Position numbers and translations under genes: made by a program. Below the pieces are notes generated by a model, which made no database searches, had not been told where the DNA came from, and saw only the letters and a list, made by a program, of their open reading frames with translations. Shown one piece after another: positions 1 to 7,067 of a stretch of 64,000 nucleotides of DNA. The stretch comes from Verrucomicrobiota bacterium (GTDB lineage Bacteria > Verrucomicrobiota > Verrucomicrobiae > Limisphaerales > UBA11358). The stretch spans positions 62,001 to 126,000 of the forward strand of contig JACZKP010000215.1 of assembly GCA_014860005.1 (NCBI GenBank). The letters are read 5' to 3'. Each line of letters begins with the position of its first letter. Within the stretch, counting starts at the first letter, position 1.

Positions 1-1496
1 GCGCGCAGCAATCCACTTCGGCACAAGCCACCACTCATTCTGCGTCGTTGGCTGCGCCGCACGGTGAGCGTTTCCTGGTGAAACCGAAACCGGGGGCGGA
101 TTTGTCCGCGTTGCACGAATCGCTCGGCGTTCAAGTCGTGGAGAGGTTTCCGGCCATTGGGGGTTTGCAAATCGTACTTGCACCCGGGGGCGTTGAGATG
201 GATGCGATGATCCGTCGATATGAAGCGAGCGGGCTGGTGAACTACGCGGAGCATGATCATACGGTTCACGCGCTGGTTGAGCCAAATGATTTTCGATTCC
301 ACAATGGCGATCTCTGGCACCTTAAAAACATCGGCCAGTACGGCGGCGTAACGGGCGCAGACATCAGCGCGACTGAAGCCTGGGAGACGATTGCCAACGC
401 GAGCAATGTCATCGTGGCGGTCATTGACAGCGGGGTGCGGGCCACGCACGAAGACCTCGCGCCGAATTTGTGGCGCAACCCCGGCGAAATTCCTGGGAAC
501 GGCCTGGACGACGATGGCAACGGGTACGTGGACGATGTGCATGGCATCAACACGGTGGCGAACAACGGCAATCCGGACGACGAGTGGGGCCATGGCACGC
601 ACGTGGCCGGTATCCTGGGCGCGGTCGGCAACAATGGCGTCGGCGTGGTCGGGGTCTGCTGGCGGGTGCAGATCATGGTCCTCAAATTTTTTGATTCGCC
701 GGCCCAAGGCCCCATTTCCGACGCGATCAAGTGCATTGATTATGCGCGGAGCAAGGGGGCGCACGTGATCAATGCCAGTTGGGGCAGCAATTCGTTTCAC
801 TCGCTGGCCTTGCGCGACGCCATCGCCAGCGCCCGCGACGCGGACATTATTTTTGTGGCAGCCGCCGGCAACGCGGCCGGCAACAACGACGTCGCTCCGC
901 TTTACCCGGCCAGTTACGACCTCGATAACATCATCTCCGTGGCCGCGACGACGCGCACCGATGCCCTGGCGTTTTTCTCCAACTACGGCGCGACCACGGT
1001 TGATCTGGGCGCGCCCGGCGCCCCGGTTTTTTCGTGTTGGAACAGTTCGAACAACGCCTACCAGAATCTCAGCGGCACTTCGATGGCCGCGCCCATTGTG
1101 GCGGGCGCGTGTGCCCTGGCACGGGCGCGTTATCCGCAGGAGAATTACCAGCAGATCATTCAACGCATCCTTAACGCCGTGGATCCGTTGCCCGGCCTCG
1201 CCGGCAAGTGCGTGACGGGCGGGCGGCTGAATTTGCAGAAACTGGTGAACGGTCCGCCTACTCCGGCCGACCTGGTTATCCAAAGCATCGGTTTGGTTCC
1301 GGCTGGGATTGCAATTTCCTGGTCCAGTCAGCCGGGGCGAAACTATGAAGTGCATGGCAAGGGAAGTTTGAGTGTCAACTGGCAAAACCTCAGCGGAATC
1401 ATCACGGCCACGAACACAGTGACTTCGTGGACCGACAACGGATTCGCTGGATTCGCCCAACGTTTTTACATGGTAAAAATGGTGGATCAGCCGTGA
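1..1496 (+). CDS. Secreted subtilisin-like serine protease (peptidase S8), 5' end cut by window
   Basis: The reading frame is open from the first bases of the window, so the true start and any signal peptide lie upstream; a TTG at 48 is only the first possible start codon. Numbering from that TTG, an inhibitor-like propeptide lies at about 8-75. The S8 triad follows: Asp127 in VAVIDSGV, His182 in GHGTHVAG and Ser345 in GTSMAAP. From about residue 400 a small beta domain ends in W(T)DNGF...QRFYMV, the same tail type found on five other secreted proteins here. The role is inferred to be extracellular proteolysis. The gene ends 168 bp before the EPS block. Family call very secure; substrate unknown. 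Confidence 0.93.
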   Translation, partial: AQQSTSAQATTHSASLAAPHGERFLVKPKPGADLSALHESLGVQVVERFPAIGGLQIVLAPGGVEMDAMIRRYEASGLVNYAEHDHTVHALVEPNDFRFHNGDLWHLKNIGQYGGVTGADISATEAWETIANASNVIVAVIDSGVRATHEDLAPNLWRNPGEIPGNGLDDDGNGYVDDVHGINTVANNGNPDDEWGHGTHVAGILGAVGNNGVGVVGVCWRVQIMVLKFFDSPAQGPISDAIKCIDYARSKGAHVINASWGSNSFHSLALRDAIASARDADIIFVAAAGNAAGNNDVAPLYPASYDLDNIISVAATTRTDALAFFSNYGATTVDLGAPGAPVFSCWNSSNNAYQNLSGTSMAAPIVAGACALARARYPQENYQQIIQRILNAVDPLPGLAGKCVTGGRLNLQKLVNGPPTPADLVIQSIGLVPAGIAISWSSQPGRNYEVHGKGSLSVNWQNLSGIITATNTVTSWTDNGFAGFAQRFYMVKMVDQP

Positions 1497-1547
1497 AACC
1501 TGCTGTGGGCAGTCTGATCACGGCAATTTGAGCCGTCCGCCGCTGGT

Positions 1548-1560
1548 GGGTGAAAACCCT
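1548..1560. promoter_or_regulatory. Dyad motif GGGTGAAAACCCT upstream of the WecG/STAS gene
   Basis: The sequence GGGTGAAAACCCT is an inverted repeat (GGGT/ACCC) and belongs to the motif family seen before most polysaccharide operons in this window. It is preceded by TCCGCCGCTGGT, resembling TCCGGCGCTGA beside the copy at 24473. It ends about 105 bp before the ATG at 1665, farther than the other copies. The 1497-1664 gap holds nothing else I recognise. Confidence 0.55.
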
Positions 1561-1664
1561 ACCAAGCGTTGGAAAAGACCTCAGTCGAATGAGCAGGTTC
1601 GCCATTGTGGTCCGGCCCGTAAGGTACACTCCCCATTTCGCCGTCGCGCAACCCGGCCTTAAAT

Positions 1665-3194
1665 ATGTGCATGTATGCGGTCGCAGAAACTTCACCCACG
1701 CTCCCGGCGGCTTCGACTGACGACGCACCGGCACAAGGCAATGTTTCGGGGCGTTCGCGCGCGCCGCGCCTGCCCATTGCGATGCTGGGCGTCGCGTTTG
1801 ACAATCTGACGCTTCGCGAGACCGTGGGCCGCATCGAGTCGATGATTGCTTCCCATCGCTCGCATTACGTCGTCACGGCGAACGTTGATTTTCTTGCAGT
1901 GGCGCGGCGCGATGTGGAATTGCAGCACATTCTGCTCAACGCACATCTGGTTTTGTGCGACGGGACGCCGCTTGTCTGGGCCTCGCGACTGTTTGGGAAT
2001 CCATTGCCCGAGCGGGTCGCCGGCGCTGACGTCGTGCCGGCGCTGATTCGCGTGGCAGCAGAAAAGCACTATCGGCTGTTCTTCCTCGGAGCCACTGAGG
2101 AGGCCAACACGCAAGCCATAACCCAACTGCTGGCGCGGTTTCCCGGTTTGGAAATCAGCCATTACTCGCCGCCATTCCGGTCTCTGCTGGAAATGGATGA
2201 CGCTGAAATCATCCGCCGGATTCGCGCGGCAAAGCCGGATTTGTTGTTCGTGGCGTTTGGATGTCCCAAGGCAGAAAAATGGGTGGCCAGGCACTATCCT
2301 GAACTCGGCGTGCCCGTGGCCATCGGCGTCGGTGCGACCATTGATTTTCTGGCGGGCCGCGTGAAACGCGCGCCGCTTTGGATGCAGCACGGCGGCGTGG
2401 AGTGGATTTTCCGGCTCAGCCAGGAACCGCGGCGGCTTTTCAAACGCTACGTCACCGATCTTTGGTTTTTCTGTGGAGCGATGGCTCGTCAGTTCTGGAC
2501 GATGAAATTGCGATCCGGCGGAAGCCGAACCCAGACCCAGATTGCCGTCATCCAGTCCAACGGCACGTGGCAGCGTGTCGAAGCCGCGCACTGTCTGGAC
2601 AAGGATTCCATCGAACGCGACACGGCCCGGTGGAAGGAGATCGCGCGCGCGGATCGCCATTGTCTGCTGGAACTGGCGGAGGTGAAGTCAATGGACAGCA
2701 CCGGCGTGGCCGTGCTGGTTCATTTGAAGAAACAACTGCACCTTGCTGGACGGCAGTTGATTTTGCTGTCGCCGTCACCCGCAGTGCGGCGTGCATTAAA
2801 GGCGATGCGGTTGGAGCAATTTTTTGAAATTGCGTCCGATGCGCTCGAAGCGCGGGCCGTGCTCAAAGCACGAGCGCGCGAGCAAGACCCGTTCATGGGG
2901 GATGAGTCAACCAGCCTGCTGGTGTGGTTGGGTGAAATTCCCGCGACCAACGCCGAACAAATCTGGCAATGCACCCAAGCCGCGATTCATCGCAACCATT
3001 CAACGGCTGAATTCTGGACCCTCGACCTGGCGGGCGTGCGGTTCATGGACACCGGCGGGGTCAATTTGTTGCTGCGCGCCGTGGAGATTGCCCGCACCCA
3101 CGGGATTCGACTCCGTTTCAGCGATCCGTCTCCGCCAGTGCGCAATGTGTTGCGCGCCTCAAAACGCGAGTACCTGCTGGATCAATTTTCATGA
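1665..3194 (+). CDS. WecG/TagA/CpsF-family glycosyltransferase fused to two STAS domains
   Basis: Residues about 36-285 form a WecG/TagA/CpsF domain: TANVDFL at 71-77, the conserved CDGTP with Asp99, FGCPKAEKW at 198-206 and GVGATIDFLAGR at 221-232. The family transfers an N-acetylmannosamine-type sugar to an undecaprenyl-linked acceptor at the inner membrane. Two STAS (SpoIIAA-like) domains follow, at about 292-402 and 415-508. Their phospho-site loops read MDSTG (343-347) and MDTGG (461-465), so the position phosphorylated in SpoIIAA is Thr346 in the first and Gly464 in the second. The fusion suggests transferase activity or location is set by a partner-switch pathway (inference). An ATGA overlap couples it to the next gene. 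The start is the first ATG after an in-frame stop at 1620. Confidence 0.88.
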   Translation: MCMYAVAETSPTLPAASTDDAPAQGNVSGRSRAPRLPIAMLGVAFDNLTLRETVGRIESMIASHRSHYVVTANVDFLAVARRDVELQHILLNAHLVLCDGTPLVWASRLFGNPLPERVAGADVVPALIRVAAEKHYRLFFLGATEEANTQAITQLLARFPGLEISHYSPPFRSLLEMDDAEIIRRIRAAKPDLLFVAFGCPKAEKWVARHYPELGVPVAIGVGATIDFLAGRVKRAPLWMQHGGVEWIFRLSQEPRRLFKRYVTDLWFFCGAMARQFWTMKLRSGGSRTQTQIAVIQSNGTWQRVEAAHCLDKDSIERDTARWKEIARADRHCLLELAEVKSMDSTGVAVLVHLKKQLHLAGRQLILLSPSPAVRRALKAMRLEQFFEIASDALEARAVLKARAREQDPFMGDESTSLLVWLGEIPATNAEQIWQCTQAAIHRNHSTAEFWTLDLAGVRFMDTGGVNLLLRAVEIARTHGIRLRFSDPSPPVRNVLRASKREYLLDQFS

Positions 3195-4378
3195 AAGTTG
3201 GCCTGTCCACCTCCGTGATCCAACGCGGCCAAAGCGGCGTGGCGCAATACGTCTTAGCGCTGGTGGCCGCTTTGTTGCGGCATCCCGCCCGCCCTGATCT
3301 GACGCTATTTGTACTGGAGGACGATGTGCCGCTGTTCAATTTCGCGAGGGATAACGCGAGAATTGTTCCCGTCTCAGAACGTGTTCGTTCGCCGGTGAAA
3401 GACATCCTGTGGCATCAGACCGTTTTACCGTTCCTCGCGCGCGATCATCGGCTCGACGTCCTGCATGTGCCAAGCTATCGGCGGATGGCGTGGCCGAAAC
3501 CGTGCGCTCTGGTGACGACGATTCATGACCTCGCTCCGTTTCATGTCGCGGGGAAATACGATTGGAAGCGGATGTTCTATGGCCGGGTCGTGGCCCGATC
3601 GCTGGCACACCGTCAGGACAGGATCATTGCCGTCAGCCAGAATACCGGCACAGATATTCATGGTTTCTTCGGAGTGCCCACGGAGAACATCTCGGTGATT
3701 CATAATGGCCTCGATCATACCCGTTTCGCGCCCGACTCAACCGAAGTGGCGAAACAATTTGTCGCACAGCGCTTCGATTTGCGTGAGCCTTTCTTCCTCT
3801 ACGTCGCGCGGCTCGAACATCCGGGCAAGAACCATGTGCGCCTGATCAAGGCCTTTAACCGATTCAAGGCTGAGACCCGGTCGGAATGGCAACTTGTGTT
3901 TGGTGGCAGCGACTGGCACGGCGCGCCAGCCATTCACGCAGCCATCGGACAATCGCCGTTCCGCAGCGATATTCGGTGCCTGGGTTTTGTTGAGAACGAC
4001 GCACTGCCGATGCTCTATCGCGCGGCGGAAGTGTTTGTTTATCCTTCGTTGTTTGAGGGATTTGGTTTTCCGCCGCTGGAGGCGATGGCGTGCGGAACTC
4101 CCGTGCTGTGTTCCACTCGCGGTGCGTTGGGAGAGATCGTGGGAGATGCGGCTGCGACGGTGGACCCCGAAGATGTGCCGGCTTTGAAAGCGCAGCTTGT
4201 TGCGCTCGCGTCCGACCTGGATTTACGTGCAAAACTGCGCGCGGCCGGCCTGGCGCGGGCGCGACGCTTCGATTGGGAGCGGACGGCTTCGAAGACGCTG
4301 GAGGCTTACGCGGCGGCTCTTCAAACCGAGAATGCGCCGGGGAGAATGCCCATCGCGCGGGAGGCGATTGAAAATTGA
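3191..4378 (+). CDS. GT4-family glycosyltransferase
   Basis: A 395-residue GT-B enzyme of the glycosyl transferase group 1 type. The N-terminal half carries GVAQYVLAL and VTTIHDLAPF. The C-terminal half carries the donor-binding pattern with FVYPSLFEGFGFPPLEAMACG, GTPVLCS and a D-P-E-D region, typical of retaining GT4 enzymes using nucleotide sugars. It probably adds a sugar to the lipid-linked EPS repeat unit on the cytoplasmic face. It is translationally coupled to the upstream TagA-like gene (ATGA at 3191-3194) and overlaps the kinase downstream by 4 bp. Acceptor and donor cannot be told from sequence. Confidence 0.9.
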   Translation: MKVGLSTSVIQRGQSGVAQYVLALVAALLRHPARPDLTLFVLEDDVPLFNFARDNARIVPVSERVRSPVKDILWHQTVLPFLARDHRLDVLHVPSYRRMAWPKPCALVTTIHDLAPFHVAGKYDWKRMFYGRVVARSLAHRQDRIIAVSQNTGTDIHGFFGVPTENISVIHNGLDHTRFAPDSTEVAKQFVAQRFDLREPFFLYVARLEHPGKNHVRLIKAFNRFKAETRSEWQLVFGGSDWHGAPAIHAAIGQSPFRSDIRCLGFVENDALPMLYRAAEVFVYPSLFEGFGFPPLEAMACGTPVLCSTRGALGEIVGDAAATVDPEDVPALKAQLVALASDLDLRAKLRAAGLARARRFDWERTASKTLEAYAAALQTENAPGRMPIAREAIEN

Positions 4379-5178
4379 AAGCGGGATTAGTCACAATGAC
4401 GGGAGGGACGCCGGCTGAAGCTGAAATCCAAAGGCTGAATTCGCAATTGGAATCGCGAGTCCGCGAACTCATGGCGCAGTTGGAAGCGGCAAACCAGGAA
4501 CTGAAGGCGTTCAGCTATTCGGTCTCCCACGATTTGCGCGCCCCGCTGCGGCACATTCTCGGCTACGTGGATATTTTGCAGACCACCACCAATCAGACGC
4601 TGGACCAAACCGCGCGCCAGCATCTCCAGGCCGTCGCGGAATCGGCCACGCAAATGGGGCACATGTTTGACGCGCTGTTGGCGTATTCCCGCCTGGGCCG
4701 CGCAGAAATGCGCCGGGCACCGGTGAGCCTCGCCGCGCTCGTGGAGGAGGCGCGACGGGAATTGCGCAGCGAAATCAAAGGTCGCGACATTGACTGGCAG
4801 ATCGGCGACCTGCCGGAAGTGCAGGGTAATCCGGTGATGCTGCGCCAGGCCATTGTCCATCTGCTTTCCAACGCGGTAAAATTCACCCGCACGCGCCCCA
4901 AGGCAAAGATCGCCGTCGGGACGGAGAACACCGGTCACGAGACGATCCTTTACATTCGCGACAATGGCGTTGGCTTTGACATGAAATGCGCCGCGAAACT
5001 CTTCGGCATGTTTCAACAGTTTCACCGGTCCGGTGAGTTTGACGGCATCGGCAGCGGCCTCGCCATGGTCCGGCGCATCATCCTTCAGCACGGCGGCCGC
5101 ACCTGGGCGGAGGGAAAGGTGGGCGGCGGCGCGACGTTTTATTTTTCAATTCCGAAATCGCCGGAGAAGGTAATATGA
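4375..5178 (+). CDS. Sensor histidine kinase, soluble, HisKA type
   Basis: A 267-residue kinase core without membrane segments or a recognisable PAS/GAF domain. A short coiled coil at about 15-45 precedes the H-box SYSVSHDLRAPLRH with His52 (numbered from the TTG at 4375). The N-box is in LLSNAVKF, G1 in IRDNGVGFD and G2 in GIGSGLAMV. The TTG at 4375 overlaps the preceding stop (TTGA); an ATG at 4396 is an equally good start. The sensing input must come from a partner or the coiled coil. It overlaps the next gene by ATGA, so kinase, receiver-kinase and regulator are probably co-translated and form one phosphorelay (inference). Confidence 0.9.
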   Translation: MKAGLVTMTGGTPAEAEIQRLNSQLESRVRELMAQLEAANQELKAFSYSVSHDLRAPLRHILGYVDILQTTTNQTLDQTARQHLQAVAESATQMGHMFDALLAYSRLGRAEMRRAPVSLAALVEEARRELRSEIKGRDIDWQIGDLPEVQGNPVMLRQAIVHLLSNAVKFTRTRPKAKIAVGTENTGHETILYIRDNGVGFDMKCAAKLFGMFQQFHRSGEFDGIGSGLAMVRRIILQHGGRTWAEGKVGGGATFYFSIPKSPEKVI

Positions 5179-6290
5179 ACGGAGTCAAATGGATTCTGCT
5201 GCTCGAAGACAATCCGAGGGATGCCGAACTGATCGAGCACGCGTTGCGGCGCGGAGCGTCCGGTTTCAAGGTGGAACACGCAGACAGCCGGCGAGCTTTT
5301 ATTCACTGCATCAAGCAACGCGTGCCTGATTTGATCCTCTCGGATTTTTCATTGCCAACCCTTGATGGTTACACGGCCCTGGGCATCGCCCAGAAGAAAT
5401 GTCCCGATGTTCCATTCATATTTGTGTCCGGCACGCTGGGCGAGGAAACGGCGATTGAAACGCTGAAAAAAGGTGCGACTGATTACGTGCTGAAGGCGCA
5501 CTTGTCGCGGCTCGTGCCCTCGGTGCAACGGGCCCTGCGGGAAGCCAAGGAACGCACCGGCCGGCGGCGCGCGCAGGAACAACTCCGAAGGTCACATAAA
5601 CAACTGCGCACACTTTCGGTCCATTTGCAGCAGGTCCGCGAAGCGGAGCAGATTCGCATCGCGCGGGAGGTTCACGATGAGCTGGGCCAGTCGTTGACCG
5701 GCCTGAAGCTGCAACTCATCTGGCTCGCCAGCCGGCTGCCAAGGCAATCGAAGCTGCTTCACGCCAAAGCCCGGTCCATGGCCATGAACATTGATGAAAC
5801 GATTGTGGCCGTGCGCCGCATCGCCACGGAACTGCGCCCCGGCGTGCTCGACACCGCCGGACTGCTGGCCGCGCTGGAATGGCAGGCGAACCAATTCCAG
5901 ACGCAGACGGGCATTGTCTGCGAGGTGAAGGCCGGGATGAAGGAAACGCATTGGGATCAGGACCTCAACACCGCGTTCTTTCGCATCTTTCAGGAAGCCC
6001 TTACCAACATCATCCGCCACGCCAAGGCGACGAAAGTGGAAGTGCGGCTGGCGGAAGCCGGCGGCCAGGTCGTGCTCGAAGTGACGGACAACGGGCGCGG
6101 CATTTCAAAAGTGGAAATTCATAACACGAGATCCATTGGACTCCTCGGTATCCGCGAACGCGCGGTGTTGTTGGGCGGGACCTTGCGCATCAAAGGGGTG
6201 CGCGGTAAGGGCACCACCCTGACGGCCCGCATTCCCAAGACGCCCGTAACCGCGACCCGATCGCATTCACATGAGAATCCTCATCACTGA
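5175..6290 (+). CDS. Receiver-domain/HisKA_3 hybrid sensor kinase (NarX/NreB type)
   Basis: Residues about 5-120 form a receiver domain with the acidic pair at E11/D12, acceptor Asp57 in LILSDFSLP and Lys in VLKAHLS. The rest is a HisKA_3 kinase: His167 in REVHDELGQSLTG, then a HATPase_c domain with FQEALTNIIRHAKA, EVTDNGRGI and IGLLGIRERA. HisKA_3 kinases normally pair with LuxR/NarL-type regulators, and such a regulator begins inside the 3' end of this gene at 6271. The receiver could be phosphorylated by the kinase at 4375, giving a three-step relay (inference). No membrane segment is seen. All active-site residues are intact. Confidence 0.92.
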   Translation: MNGVKWILLLEDNPRDAELIEHALRRGASGFKVEHADSRRAFIHCIKQRVPDLILSDFSLPTLDGYTALGIAQKKCPDVPFIFVSGTLGEETAIETLKKGATDYVLKAHLSRLVPSVQRALREAKERTGRRRAQEQLRRSHKQLRTLSVHLQQVREAEQIRIAREVHDELGQSLTGLKLQLIWLASRLPRQSKLLHAKARSMAMNIDETIVAVRRIATELRPGVLDTAGLLAALEWQANQFQTQTGIVCEVKAGMKETHWDQDLNTAFFRIFQEALTNIIRHAKATKVEVRLAEAGGQVVLEVTDNGRGISKVEIHNTRSIGLLGIRERAVLLGGTLRIKGVRGKGTTLTARIPKTPVTATRSHSHENPHH

Positions 6291-6900
6291 AGACCACGCG
6301 GTCGTGCGCCAGGGCTTGAAGCTGATTCTCGCGGATCACTTCAAGAAAGCCGTGTTCGGCGAAGCGCGCAACGCCACCGAGGCGCTGGACCTCGTCTGGA
6401 AGGAGAAGTGGGACGTGGTGGTGCTCGACATCACGATGCCGGGCCGCAGCGGGCTGGAGGTGTTGAAGGAGATCAAACGCTCGCGCCCGAAATTGCCGGT
6501 GCTGATCCTGAGCATGCATCCGGAAGACCAGTTTGCCGTGCGCCTGCTCAAAGCGGGCGCGGCGGGTTATCTCACGAAAGAAAGCGCGGGCGAAGAATTG
6601 GTCGGGGCCATCAAGAAAGTTGTCGGCGGCGGGCGCTTCATCAGTCCGTCGCTGGCGGAACGAATGGCCGCGTATCTGACCATGGACGTTCGGAAAGCTC
6701 CGCACGAACGATTGTCGGATCGGGAATTTCTGATTCTACGCCTGATCGCCTCCGGCAAGCCAGTCAGCCAGATCGCGGAGGAACTTGCCCTCAGCGTCTC
6801 CACCGTCAGCACCTACCGCGCGCGCATCCTGGAAAAGATGGACATGAAGAACAACGCGGAGTTGACCCATTACGCGCTCCAGAAGGAATTGGTGGATTGA
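6271..6900 (+). CDS. LuxR/NarL-family response regulator
   Basis: A 209-residue NarL/FixJ-type regulator. The receiver (1-120) has D8 in the acidic pocket, acceptor Asp53 in VVVLDITMP and Lys103 in YLTKES. The LuxR-type helix-turn-helix occupies about 147-205, with LSDREFLILRLIASG and VSQIAEELALSVSTVSTYRARI. It overlaps the upstream hybrid kinase by 20 bp. It is the only full DNA-binding regulator visible in the EPS region, so it is the leading candidate to bind the GGGT-N4-ACCC dyads (inference). NarL-type proteins bind as dimers to short inverted repeats, which fits that motif. Confidence 0.93.
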   Translation: MRILITEDHAVVRQGLKLILADHFKKAVFGEARNATEALDLVWKEKWDVVVLDITMPGRSGLEVLKEIKRSRPKLPVLILSMHPEDQFAVRLLKAGAAGYLTKESAGEELVGAIKKVVGGGRFISPSLAERMAAYLTMDVRKAPHERLSDREFLILRLIASGKPVSQIAEELALSVSTVSTYRARILEKMDMKNNAELTHYALQKELVD

Positions 6901-6976
6901 GGGAATGGGGCGGTGGTAGATCCAAACCATTTGGCTCGGCCAGGAAACTTCAAACCTTGCCACCACAGAAACAGCG

Positions 6977-7011
6977 GGGTCTTTCCCATCCGGCGCTAAG
7001 GTCTTCACCTA
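6977..7011. promoter_or_regulatory. Two tandem dyad motifs upstream of the Wzz/kinase/Wza-like fusion gene
   Basis: GGGGTCTTTCCCA at 6977-6989 and AGGTCTTCACCT at 7000-7011 are separated by TCCGGCGCT. The pair lies 80 and 57 bp before the ATG at 7068. Arrangement and spacer nearly match the element at 24451-24484. It sits in the 167-bp gap after the response-regulator gene, so transcription probably restarts here. Confidence 0.65.
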
Positions 7012-7067
7012 CTACCCGTCCCGGAGTTTTGAACCGACAATGCGCGTGACTGATTGATGACAAACTC

